This document shows, piece by piece, positions 1-7,261 of a stretch of 24,442 bases of DNA (position 1 is the stretch's first letter; each line of letters begins with the position of its first letter). The position numbers and the translations under genes are program-made. The DNA comes from CAZODA01 sp964578485 (GTDB lineage Bacteria > Bacteroidota > Bacteroidia > Bacteroidales > Marinilabiliaceae): assembly GCA_964578485.1 (NCBI GenBank), contig CAZODA010000047.1, positions 1-24,442 on the forward strand, read 5' to 3'. Below the pieces are notes generated by a model that made no database searches, was not told the origin of the DNA, and saw only the letters and a program-made list of their open reading frames with translations.

Positions 1-340
1 TTTTGTGTTTTTGAGATTTTAACCACCTCTCCCGTATCCCGCTCACGCGGTATTCGGGATTTCGCTGCGCTCCACTGCCAAGCATTTTTTCAACCAAGAA
101 CATAATTTCAAATTGTGCTTGGCGTACTCCTCCTTGAAAAAAGGAGGAGAGTTTTAAATTTTTATTGATTACCCAAAACCCCAAACTCAAACTCCTTTTT
201 ATTGTTTACTGATGACTGTTCATTGATGACTGATAAACCCAAAACACAAAACTCGAAACACAAAACCCTAAACTCGAAACACAAAACTCTCAATCCAAGC
301 TGCTTCTGGTATATTAAAAGAAAGAGCCCTTGCGGCTCGA
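1..340. repeat. Non-coding repeat and hairpin region at the left edge
   Basis: No gene is supported here. Bases 1-75 include a palindromic, locally GC-rich element: atcccg (36-41) pairs with cgggat (55-60), and ccgc (39-42) with gcgg (47-50). A wider inverted repeat pairs gccaagca (77-84) with tgcttggc (116-123). A strong hairpin has arms at 127-135 and 141-149 and is followed by a T-rich run; it could end a plus-strand gene lying to the left of the window. From 177 to about 300 the sequence is a degenerate A/C-rich repeat, whose reverse complement is the GTTT-rich and ATCAGT-rich family found at the right edge. The short open frames here translate to repetitive residues and are not genes. 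Confidence 0.75.
177..234 (-). repeat. 58-bp copy of the end repeat (inverted relative to 24355-24412)
   Basis: The reverse complement of these 58 bases matches 24355-24412 at every position when compared by eye. It consists of an ATCAGT / TCAATGA / CAGTAAACA module followed by AAAAAGGAG and GTTTGAGTTTGGGGTT. It belongs to an intergenic repeat family and contains no open frame of interest. Confidence 0.9.
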
Positions 341-345
341 GCACA

Positions 346-379
346 AAAAAGGGCCTTCCTTTATGTGGCGGCCCTTTTT
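346..379 (-). terminator. Intrinsic terminator of the wbp operon
   Basis: A 10-bp stem pairs aaaaagggcc (346-355) with ggcccttttt (370-379) around a 14-base loop. It lies a few bases past the stop of the nucleotide-sugar dehydrogenase. Read on the minus strand it is a GC-rich stem ending in a run of T. The A/T flanks make it symmetrical, so it could also stop plus-strand transcription. Confidence 0.85.
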
Positions 380-381
380 GC

Positions 382-1671
382 TTACAGACTCCAATATTGA
401 ATATTTTTTATTCTCTTTCTATATATTCCTTTTACATCAACAAAGAGTCCTTTTTCATCCATGAATGATTGGAACCATTTTTCATCTAAATCAAGGTATT
501 CCTTATGATTTACTGTAACAATAATTGCTTGATATTTTCCTGTAGGTTTTTCTACAAGTTCGTATCCGTATTCTTTCATTAATTCTTCTGAAGAAGCATG
601 TGGGTCAACGACTTCAACATTTACACTAAAAGATTTAAGTTCTTTAACGAGTTCAACAACTTTTGAATTACGTATATCGCTGACATTTTCTTTAAAAGTT
701 GCTCCCATTACCAATACTCTGGCACCATTAACCGGATGTCCGTTTGAAATTAATTTTTTAACAGTTTGTTTAGCCACATAGGGTGCCATATTATCATTAA
801 TGACCCTTCCTCCCGTTATTATTTTTGAATGATAGCCAAGTTCATGTGCTTTATAGGTAAGGTAGTATGGATCGACTCCAATACAATGTCCACCTACGAG
901 TCCGGGGAAGAATTTTAAAAAGTTCCATTTTGTACCGGCTGCTTCCAATACTTCATAAGTATTAATATCTAATCGATTAAAAATAAGTGAGAGCTCATTC
1001 ATAAGCGCAATATTCACATCTCTTTGTGTATTTTCAATAATTTTAGCTGCTTCTGCCACTTTTATTGAAGATGTCTTGTATATTCCGGCTTTTATAATAG
1101 AATCATATATTTGTGAAATTACTTCAAGAGATTCTTCATCACTTCCTGACACAATTTTCAATATTTTTGTCAGTGTATGTTCTTTATCGCCGGGATTAAT
1201 CCTTTCGGGTGAATATCCAACTTTAAAGTCCACATTAAATTTCAGGCCTGATTCCTGTTCCAGTACCGGTACACAATCCTCCTCTGTACATCCGGGATAT
1301 ACAGTTGACTCAAACACTACATAGTCTCCTTTTTTAAGTATTTTCCCTACTGTCTGACTTGCATTCATCAAAGGATTCAGGTCGGGTAAGTTATGTCTGT
1401 TTATGGGGGTTGGCACAGCTACCACATGAAAGGAAGCATCTCTTAAATCTTCATAATCACTGGTGAAGTGAATATCGCAACCTTCAAAAGCTTCCGGTTC
1501 CAACTCATTACTGGGGTCTATCCCCTTTCTCATCATCTCTATTCTATCATGTTTAATATCGAAGCCTACCACTTTCATTTTACGGGCAAACTCAAGGGCT
1601 ATTGGCAGTCCAACGTATCCCAAACCAATCACAGAAAGCTTGGTTTCTTTATTTAATAATTTCTGAAGCAT
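382..1671 (-). CDS. wbpA: Nucleotide-sugar 6-dehydrogenase, UDP-GlcNAc dehydrogenase type (WbpA-like)
   Basis: Cytoplasmic NAD-dependent enzyme of the UDP-glucose/GDP-mannose dehydrogenase family. It oxidises C6 of a UDP-hexose in two steps to the uronic acid. The N-terminal Rossmann domain shows the glycine motif GLGYVG at 16-21, with Asp38 at the end of the second strand. The central domain carries the catalytic Cys263 within GGHCIGVDPYYL. The C-terminal UDP-binding domain includes ATFKENVSDIRNSK. The length of 429 is normal. It resembles the WbpA/WbpO/TviB branch more than UDP-glucose dehydrogenases, and the neighbouring wbpB, wbpD and wbpE genes point to UDP-GlcNAc as substrate, giving UDP-GlcNAcA. 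It is the last gene of the set, 155 bases after wbpB, so it may also have its own promoter. UDP-GalNAc or UDP-ManNAc cannot be excluded as substrate from sequence alone. The start is ATG. Confidence 0.92.
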   Translation of the reverse strand: MLQKLLNKETKLSVIGLGYVGLPIALEFARKMKVVGFDIKHDRIEMMRKGIDPSNELEPEAFEGCDIHFTSDYEDLRDASFHVVAVPTPINRHNLPDLNPLMNASQTVGKILKKGDYVVFESTVYPGCTEEDCVPVLEQESGLKFNVDFKVGYSPERINPGDKEHTLTKILKIVSGSDEESLEVISQIYDSIIKAGIYKTSSIKVAEAAKIIENTQRDVNIALMNELSLIFNRLDINTYEVLEAAGTKWNFLKFFPGLVGGHCIGVDPYYLTYKAHELGYHSKIITGGRVINDNMAPYVAKQTVKKLISNGHPVNGARVLVMGATFKENVSDIRNSKVVELVKELKSFSVNVEVVDPHASSEELMKEYGYELVEKPTGKYQAIIVTVNHKEYLDLDEKWFQSFMDEKGLFVDVKGIYRKRIKNIQYWSL

Positions 1672-1761
1672 ATATTTTTAATTTATAATAGATGGACTTA
1701 AATATTTTATCAAATCATACGTAAAGTAAAAGAAATGAATTCAAAGATTTCACAATATTAC

Positions 1762-1784
1762 GTCAATCATTCAGTTAAATTGAC
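1762..1784. promoter_or_regulatory. Small dyad in the wbpB-wbpA gap
   Basis: gtcaat (1762-1767) and attgac (1779-1784) form a 6-bp perfect inverted repeat with an 11-base spacer, in the 155-base gap ahead of wbpA. It could be an operator or a weak hairpin. A 6-bp dyad in AT-rich DNA can arise by chance. Confidence 0.25.
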
Positions 1785-1826
1785 AAACGTTTATATTCAT
1801 TATACAATGGAAGGCTATCTATGCCT

Positions 1827-2855
1827 TTAAATTTCTTTGCCGGGTCCTCTAACTTTATATATTCTTTCAATTATATCAACCACTTTCATTCCTTCCAGTG
1901 CATTGGTTGCTACTTGCATACTTCCTTTTATAGTTTCAACAACATTTTCAATCACAGCCCCATGATTGGAGGCCGATCCTTTATATGCGCCATAATCATT
2001 AGGTGGGTTTACGGGTTCTAATTCGGGCATTTCATAATCCATTATATTGCAACACGCTACTTCATCCATATATTGGCCGGCTATTTTCACAGTTCCTTTT
2101 TCTCCGATAATTGTAATACTACTTTCAAGGTTACGTTCCCACACGGCAGTTGAATAATTAATATTCCCCATACCTCCGTTAACAAATTCAAATATTACAC
2201 TTCCTGCATCTTCAAAATCGGTAGAATGTTTATGCGCAAAATTTTTAAATGTTCCTTTTATATTGCATATATCCCCAAACAGCCAATACATAATATCCAG
2301 GAAATGTGAAAATTGAGTAAACAATACTCCCCCATCTAAGTCGCCTGTTCCGTGCCATCCTCCGGGTTTGTAATATCTGTCGTCACGGTTCCAGAAGCAA
2401 TTCATCTGCACCATATAAATTTTACCGAGGCGTTTATTTTGAATTAGCTGATGCAACCATTTCACAGGAGGTGAATAACGGTTTTGCATTACCGTAAATA
2501 CTCTTCGTGACATTTGAAGAGCCTTAAAAATGACCTGTTCTGCGTCCTGCTTTTTAAGTGCCATAGGCTTTTCCACCACCACATGTTTAGCTGCTTCAAG
2601 AGCTTCAATAGTTTGAGCAGCATGTATTCCATTTGGGGTGCAAATATTTACTACTTCAACATCTTTTTCATTTTCAAGCAATTCACTCATAGAAAGGTAG
2701 TATGGAATTTCAGGATATTCCCATCCCGTATCGGATGCAGTAAGCACATCACACACAGCCACAAGGCTGGCATTCGGATTTCCCATTATCATTGCTGCAT
2801 GTCTTTTGCCGATATGTCCCAGACCTATTACAGCAAATTTTATCGCTTGACTCAT
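1827..2855 (-). CDS. wbpB: Gfo/Idh/MocA-family oxidoreductase, UDP-GlcNAcA 3-dehydrogenase (WbpB-like)
   Basis: Predicted to oxidise C3 of UDP-N-acetylglucosaminuronic acid to the 3-keto sugar, using tightly bound NAD; in the known WbpB system 2-oxoglutarate recycles the cofactor. The Rossmann motif GLGHIG is at 11-16, and the family signature EKP, which carries the catalytic-site lysine, is at 95-97. The C-terminal two-thirds is the alpha/beta substrate domain of the family. At 342 residues it is slightly longer than typical WbpB proteins. The start ATG overlaps the stop of the upstream acetyltransferase gene by four bases (ATGA, 2852-2855), which implies translational coupling. The WbpB assignment comes from context: alone, the sequence would support only the family name. 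Confidence 0.88.
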   Translation of the reverse strand: MSQAIKFAVIGLGHIGKRHAAMIMGNPNASLVAVCDVLTASDTGWEYPEIPYYLSMSELLENEKDVEVVNICTPNGIHAAQTIEALEAAKHVVVEKPMALKKQDAEQVIFKALQMSRRVFTVMQNRYSPPVKWLHQLIQNKRLGKIYMVQMNCFWNRDDRYYKPGGWHGTGDLDGGVLFTQFSHFLDIMYWLFGDICNIKGTFKNFAHKHSTDFEDAGSVIFEFVNGGMGNINYSTAVWERNLESSITIIGEKGTVKIAGQYMDEVACCNIMDYEMPELEPVNPPNDYGAYKGSASNHGAVIENVVETIKGSMQVATNALEGMKVVDIIERIYKVRGPGKEI

Positions 2856-3442
2856 TTTTTATTAACTATTTTAACAACCTTTCCATTCGAAAAGATATAA
2901 ATTTCACCACTTCCCGGGCATTCTGCCAGCCCATCAGGTTTAAACCTCAGGCGAAAGCCATATTCACTTATCCAACCCACATGTTGTGCAGGAGTACCAA
3001 TAACAAGGCTGTATGGCTGAACGTCTTTAGTAACAACAGCACCGGCACCAATAAAAGCGTATGATCCAATTTCGTTACCACAAATGATTGTTGCATTTGC
3101 TCCTATTGAAGCACCTTTGCGCACAATTGTTTTTTTATATTCATGTCGTCGGCTTATTGCACTCCTTGGATTAACCACATTTGTAAAAACTGCAGATGGC
3201 CCTATAAACACATAATCTTCACATTCAACTCCTTCGTATAGTGACACATTATTTTGCACTTTTACATTATTTCCAAGGACAACTCCTTTTGCAACCATAA
3301 CATTTTGTCCGAGGCTGCAATTTTCTCCAATTTTACATCCTGAAATAAGGTGAGAAAAGTGCCAAATACTTGTTCCTTCCCCTATTTCACAGCCTTCATC
3401 TACAATTGCTGTTTCATGGATCATAATGGATTTCTTTTTCAT
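2852..3442 (-). CDS. wbpD: UDP-2-acetamido-3-amino-2,3-dideoxyglucuronate N-acetyltransferase (WbpD/WlbB-like)
   Basis: Left-handed beta-helix acetyltransferase predicted to use acetyl-CoA to acetylate the 3-amino group made by WbpE, giving UDP-2,3-diacetamido-2,3-dideoxyglucuronic acid. From about residue 10 to 160 the sequence is built of hexapeptide repeats ([I/V/L]-G-x-x), such as CEIGEGTSIW, CKIGENCSLG and ASIGANATIICG, ending with the IGTPAQHVGWISEYG signature usual in this family. The length of 196 is typical. Two starts are possible: the ATG at 3442, two bases after the wbpE stop, or the ATG at 3424, giving MIHETAIVDEG, which matches where many relatives begin. The 3' end overlaps wbpB by four bases. 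Confidence 0.9.
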   Translation of the reverse strand: MKKKSIMIHETAIVDEGCEIGEGTSIWHFSHLISGCKIGENCSLGQNVMVAKGVVLGNNVKVQNNVSLYEGVECEDYVFIGPSAVFTNVVNPRSAISRRHEYKKTIVRKGASIGANATIICGNEIGSYAFIGAGAVVTKDVQPYSLVIGTPAQHVGWISEYGFRLRFKPDGLAECPGSGEIYIFSNGKVVKIVNKK

Positions 3443-3444
3443 AT

Positions 3445-4572
3445 TTATTGATTTTCAAAGAAAGCATTAATAGTTTTCCCTATCATTAGGGCTGTCTCTT
3501 CGGGCATTTCGGGATATACAGGCAATGACAATACTTCGTTACACAGGAGTTCTGCAACTGCTAAAGGTTTTCCGTCCCAAAATTCTTTATATGCCTCTTG
3601 CTGGTGCAAGGCCAGCGGATAATAGACTCTTGCGGGTATGCCATTTTCTTCAAGGAACTTTTTTAATCCCTGCTGTTTATCATTTTTTACACGCAAGGTA
3701 TATTGATTATATGTATGTAGGCATTCATTCTCTATACCGGGTATAATCACTTCTTTCACTCCTTTCAAAAGCGAATTATAAAGATCGGCAACTCTTCTTC
3801 TTCCTTCAATGAAGCGATCGAGATAGGGTAATTTTACATTTAAAACTGCAGCCTGCATGGTATCAAGTCTGGAATTTACGCCTACAATTTTATGATAATA
3901 TCTTTTTTTTGATCCATGGCTTGCAATCATCTTCATTTTTTCCGCGAGGCTGGGATCATTGGTAAAGCAGGCGCCTCCATCTCCAAATCCACCAAGGTTT
4001 TTTGATGGAAAAAACGAAGTACATCCTATATGTCCAATGGTGCCAAGTTTTTGTTCTTTGCCTCTATACTTACAGCTTCCTCCAAGTGATTGTGCAGCAT
4101 CTTCCACCACATAAAGATCATATTCTTCTGCTATTTGCATTATAGTATTCATATCTGCACCTTGTCCAAATAAATGAACAGGCATAATAACTTTTGTTGC
4201 CGGACTGACAGCTTCTTTTGTTTTTTCAACATCAATATTAAAAGTTGATGGATCAACATCCACGAATACGGGCTTTAAACCAAGCAAGGTAATAACCTCT
4301 GCTGTAGCAACAAAAGAAAAAGTAGAAGTAATAACTTCATCACCCGGCTTAAGATCAAGTGCCATCAATGCCAATTGCAAGGCATCAGTTCCATTTGCAC
4401 ATGGAATAACATGGGCATGTGACAAATATTTTGATAACTCTTTTGCAAAAACTCCAACTTCAGGTCCATTAATAAACCTGCAGGCTTCCATAACATCAAT
4501 TACTGCCTCATCAATTTCGTTTTTAAGCATACGATATTGAGTTTGCAAGTCAACCATTTCAATTTTACTCAT
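3445..4572 (-). CDS. wbpE: PLP-dependent aminotransferase, UDP-3-keto-GlcNAcA 3-aminotransferase (WbpE-like)
   Basis: DegT/DnrJ/EryC1/StrS-family sugar aminotransferase, predicted to transfer an amino group, usually from glutamate, to C3 of the keto sugar made by WbpB. The PLP-binding lysine lies in FFPSKNLGGFGDGG (Lys191 counting from the ATG at 4572). The aspartate that holds the pyridine nitrogen is in VVEDAAQSLGG. The open frame extends upstream to a TTG at 4581, but the ATG at 4572 (MSKIEMVDLQTQYR) is preferred, giving 375 residues. This is the first gene of the four-gene minus-strand set, 2 bases before wbpD, so the promoter should lie in 4573-4730. I did not find a clear match to the TTTG/TAnnTTTG consensus there. 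Confidence 0.92.
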   Translation of the reverse strand: MSKIEMVDLQTQYRMLKNEIDEAVIDVMEACRFINGPEVGVFAKELSKYLSHAHVIPCANGTDALQLALMALDLKPGDEVITSTFSFVATAEVITLLGLKPVFVDVDPSTFNIDVEKTKEAVSPATKVIMPVHLFGQGADMNTIMQIAEEYDLYVVEDAAQSLGGSCKYRGKEQKLGTIGHIGCTSFFPSKNLGGFGDGGACFTNDPSLAEKMKMIASHGSKKRYYHKIVGVNSRLDTMQAAVLNVKLPYLDRFIEGRRRVADLYNSLLKGVKEVIIPGIENECLHTYNQYTLRVKNDKQQGLKKFLEENGIPARVYYPLALHQQEAYKEFWDGKPLAVAELLCNEVLSLPVYPEMPEETALMIGKTINAFFENQ

Positions 4573-4731
4573 AAATAACAATATAATGTTGACACTTTTA
4601 CTTAATTCAGCTAATACCGAGGATCTTATTATATGCTAAGGGTAAAAATATTTATATCCGTTTTTTTTTATCAATATCGCTTATAAGCTTCTCTCTCTTA
4701 TTTTCAAAAGTTAATAAGTTGATAAAAATGA

Positions 4732-4763
4732 AATCAGGGATCACCAATGGTGAAACCCTGATT
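4732..4763 (-). terminator. Terminator hairpin after metK
   Basis: Arms aatcaggg (4732-4739) and ccctgatt (4756-4763) form an 8-bp stem. An inner stem tcacc/ggtga (4741-4745 with 4749-4753) extends it. It lies 34 bases past the metK stop. The T-run on the minus strand (TTTCATTTTTA) is imperfect but fits a terminator separating metK from wbpE. Confidence 0.75.
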
Positions 4764-4797
4764 CAAATATAATTGTTTTGATCCAATAAAAAGGATT

Positions 4798-6045
4798 TTA
4801 CAATCCGAATTCCTTTTTAATTGCTTCAACAAAGTCTAATTTCTCCCATGAAAAGAATTCCACTTCTTTTTCTATCTCTTGTCCGTTATCAAATATTTTT
4901 ACTTTTTCTTTATATGGTTCCCGTCCCATGTGTCCATAAGCTGCAGTAGGCAGAAAAATAGGATTTTTCAATCCCAATCTTTTAATTATCATTCCCGGTC
5001 TCAAATCAAAAAGCTTAGAAATCTTTTCAGCTATTTGATTATCAGTAAGGTTAACATGTACTGTTCCACAGGTATCGATATATAATCCAACGGGTTCAAC
5101 AACTCCTATAGCATAGGCAATTTGTACTAAAACCTCATCAGCCACTCCTGCTGCCACCATATTTTTTGCTATATGTCTTGCTGCATAAGCTGCAGATCTA
5201 TCTACTTTAGAACAGTCTTTACCGGAAAATGCTCCTCCACCATGTGCTCCTTTACCTCCGTATGTATCCACAATAATTTTTCTCCCTGTAAGGCCTGTAT
5301 CTCCGTGTGGACCGCCAATAACAAATTTACCTGTAGGATTCACATGCAAGATATAATCGTTAAATAACTGAGCAATTTGAGGTTTAAGATTTTCTTTCAC
5401 CCTTGGAATTAAAATATTCTGTACATCTCCTTTAATTTTTTCAAGCATTACATCATCCTTATCAAAAGGATCATGCTGAGTAGAAAGCACAATAGTATGG
5501 ATTCTGACGGGTTTATTATTATTGTCATATTCTAATGTAACTTGAGATTTTGAATCCGGTCGCAGATAAGTCATCACTTTTCCTTCCCTTCTAATTTCAG
5601 CAAGTTCTTGAAGCAATAAGTGGGATAAATACAAGGGTAAGGGCATATAATTTTCAGTATCGCGACAAGCATAACCAAACATCATCCCTTGATCACCGGC
5701 ACCTTGTTCTTCTTCATTACTTCTATCAACTCCTCTGTTAATATCTTCTGATTGCTCATGGATAGCAGAAATTACACCACATGATCCGGAATCAAACATA
5801 TATTCAGACCGCGTATATCCTATACGTTCAATTACCTCTCTGGCAACTTTTTGAACCGGCACATAACCTTTTGTTTTTACTTCACCACTTAAAACCACAA
5901 GCCCGGTAGTAACAAGAGTTTCACAAGCAACTCTGGAATTCGGATCTTGTCTTAAAAATTCGTCAAGAAGAGCATCTGATATCTGATCAGCTACTTTATC
6001 GGGATGTCCTTCCGAAACTGATTCTGATGTGAACAAATATCCCAT
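4798..6045 (-). CDS. metK: S-adenosylmethionine synthetase
   Basis: Makes S-adenosylmethionine from methionine and ATP in the cytoplasm, releasing phosphate and pyrophosphate. All hallmark motifs are present: SEGHPDK near the N-terminus (GHPDK at 13-17), GAGDQGMMFGYA at about residues 115-126 (methionine-binding loop region), GGPHGDTGLTGRK, and the phosphate loop GGGAFSGKDCSKVDRSAAY at about 268-286. At 415 residues it is complete and of normal length for the phylum. It is a single-gene unit with a terminator hairpin downstream. Its leader contains a SAM-II-like structure and a second hairpin, both described separately, so SAM probably feeds back on its own synthesis. The start is ATG. Confidence 0.98.
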   Translation of the reverse strand: MGYLFTSESVSEGHPDKVADQISDALLDEFLRQDPNSRVACETLVTTGLVVLSGEVKTKGYVPVQKVAREVIERIGYTRSEYMFDSGSCGVISAIHEQSEDINRGVDRSNEEEQGAGDQGMMFGYACRDTENYMPLPLYLSHLLLQELAEIRREGKVMTYLRPDSKSQVTLEYDNNNKPVRIHTIVLSTQHDPFDKDDVMLEKIKGDVQNILIPRVKENLKPQIAQLFNDYILHVNPTGKFVIGGPHGDTGLTGRKIIVDTYGGKGAHGGGAFSGKDCSKVDRSAAYAARHIAKNMVAAGVADEVLVQIAYAIGVVEPVGLYIDTCGTVHVNLTDNQIAEKISKLFDLRPGMIIKRLGLKNPIFLPTAAYGHMGREPYKEKVKIFDNGQEIEKEVEFFSWEKLDFVEAIKKEFGL

Positions 6046-6062
6046 AATAATTAAAAATTATA

Positions 6063-6090
6063 TTTGACAGCTATATTTAAGGCTGTCAAA
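6063..6090 (-). promoter_or_regulatory. Hairpin in the metK leader (attenuator or ribosome-access hairpin)
   Basis: A 9-bp perfect inverted repeat, tttgacagc (6063-6071) and gctgtcaaa (6082-6090), surrounds a 10-base loop. On the minus-strand transcript it is followed by TATAATTTTTAATTATT and then the metK ATG, 17 bases after the hairpin. It could be a weak intrinsic terminator controlled by the upstream SAM-II-like element, or it could limit ribosome access. The alternative reading is a protein operator. The T-run is broken by A residues, so termination strength is uncertain. Confidence 0.6.
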
Positions 6091-6139
6091 TTCTGATTAA
6101 ACAAAAACACAAAGCAGTAAGGATTTGAAAAAAGAAAGC

Positions 6140-6196
6140 AAAAACACATTTTAGCATTTTTTTTTAGTGGTTGCAATCAGCCAAATCCCTCCACTA
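6140..6196 (-). ncRNA. SAM-II-like riboswitch candidate in the metK leader
   Basis: Read on the minus strand, stem P1 is TAGTGG (6196-6191) pairing with CCACTA (6170-6165). It encloses a 20-base loop containing GATTT, six bases, then TTGCAA. Downstream comes an A-run and ATGCTAAAA (GCTAAA at 6155-6150). The loop GCA (6174-6172) can pair with the downstream TGC (6156-6154), giving an H-type pseudoknot. This matches, as I recall it, the order of conserved blocks in SAM-II (metA-motif) aptamers: P1, GAUUU, UUGCAA, P1', A-rich linker, GCUAAA. The second part of the pseudoknot is weaker than in known examples. Its position about 100 bases ahead of metK is what the class predicts. Confidence 0.68.
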
Positions 6197-6204
6197 TAAC
6201 ATTA

Positions 6205-6212
6205 CAAAGTAA
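6205..6212 (-). promoter_or_regulatory. Possible -7 element of the metK promoter
   Basis: The minus strand reads TTACTTTG, one mismatch from the Bacteroidota -7 consensus TAnnTTTG, ending nine bases before the first paired base of the riboswitch candidate. Transcription would then begin right at the aptamer. No convincing -33 TTTG is seen at the usual 19-21 base spacing. Confidence 0.4.
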
Positions 6213-6388
6213 ACTAAAAATAAGCAAAAGTAAAAGCCGACAAAGGCAAAGAAAATGACAAATAGCTTAACCATTTATATATTAATATTCTAAAGAGTAA
6301 AAAATCTCTTTTCTAAAATATATTTCATTTGTTTTACTTTCGAAAATCATACTAATAATTATATTTTAAATTTCCTCTCTATATTTCT

Positions 6389-6396
6389 TATCTTTG
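6389..6396 (+). promoter_or_regulatory. tsaB: Likely -7 promoter element of tsaB
   Basis: TATCTTTG matches the Bacteroidota -7 consensus TAnnTTTG exactly and lies 25 bases before the tsaB start codon. The -33 region is only T-rich, without a clear TTTG. The rest of the 376-base divergent region between metK and tsaB, apart from the metK leader structures, shows nothing recognisable. Confidence 0.55.
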
Positions 6397-6421
6397 TTGG
6401 CTAATATATTCGGGTATAATC

Positions 6422-7114
6422 ATGGCTTCAATATTGTGTATTGAGACTTCTGCTACAGTCTGTTCGGTAGCCTTATGTAAAAACGGTATAGTCGATTCTT
6501 TTCTTAATGAATATACTCCTAATTCTCACTCTGTTGTTTTAGCTCCTATAATTGATGAAATATTAAATAAAGCAGATTTAAGAGTGGAAGAATTGGATGC
6601 TATTGCAGTAAGCAGCGGACCGGGTTCTTATACAGGTTTAAGGATAGGTGTTTCACTTGCAAAAGGCCTATGTTTTAGATCCGGCATACCACTTATTTCA
6701 GTTCCCACACTTGAAATTATTGCATGGGAGGTAGTTCAACAAAAATTACTGACTAACAAAGACTCCTTAATATGTGCAATGATAGATGCACGACGCATGG
6801 AGGTATATTCTGAAGTTTATAACAGTGATTTAAAAATAATCAGAGCAGTAGAGTCTGAAATTATCGACAAATACAGTTATGCGCCTATGCTTGAAAAGCA
6901 CCATATTATTTTTGCAGGTGATGGTTCTAAAAAATGCAAAAATGTTATTAACAATAAAAACGCAAGCTTTGCTGAAAACATAGTTCCTCTTGCTTCAAGC
7001 ATGGCAGAATTAAGCTACAATAAATATCAAACAAGTAAATTTGAGGATATTGCTTATTTTGAACCATTTTATCTAAAAAGTTTTGTTGCCACCATTCCGC
7101 GAAAAAAATTTTAA
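6422..7114 (+). CDS. tsaB: tRNA threonylcarbamoyladenosine synthesis protein TsaB
   Basis: Non-catalytic ASKHA-fold partner of TsaD and TsaE in the cytoplasmic complex that installs t6A37 on ANN-decoding tRNAs. The N-terminal strand ILCIETSATVCSVAL, the Ser-His (NSHS) segment near residue 36 and the signature GPGSYTGLRIG at 66-76 identify TsaB rather than the longer TsaD, which would carry zinc-binding HxxxH. The length of 230 fits TsaB. The C-terminal part (about 110-230) is divergent, as is usual. It reads divergently from metK; the next plus-strand gene, encoding a DUF3108 protein, begins 147 bases later and could be co-transcribed. The start is ATG. Confidence 0.93.
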   Translation: MASILCIETSATVCSVALCKNGIVDSFLNEYTPNSHSVVLAPIIDEILNKADLRVEELDAIAVSSGPGSYTGLRIGVSLAKGLCFRSGIPLISVPTLEIIAWEVVQQKLLTNKDSLICAMIDARRMEVYSEVYNSDLKIIRAVESEIIDKYSYAPMLEKHHIIFAGDGSKKCKNVINNKNASFAENIVPLASSMAELSYNKYQTSKFEDIAYFEPFYLKSFVATIPRKKF

Positions 7115-7261
7115 TTTTATTTCAGGCCTTATACTGCTAATTTTCAACTGGTTTGCATGGTGCAACAAAAAGATTATTACATAAAGCAAACCAAAAAGGC
7201 TCACTCTTTGTATAAGAATAAGCAGCAACTTTTATTTTATTTGTAATTAAGACTTATTAAG

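Noticed and set aside
162..468. Short open frames on both strands in the left-edge repeats
   Set aside because: They translate the repeat itself (recurring LCFEF or NSKHKTL strings), or run into the terminator and the end of wbpA. They are artefacts of repeat composition.
4573..4581. TTG start for wbpE adding three residues
   Set aside because: An ATG at 4572 follows immediately and gives a normal family N-terminus; nothing favours the TTG.
6046..6421. A small protein gene between metK and tsaB
   Set aside because: No frame of useful length with a plausible start is present. The region is better explained by the metK leader structures and the tsaB promoter.
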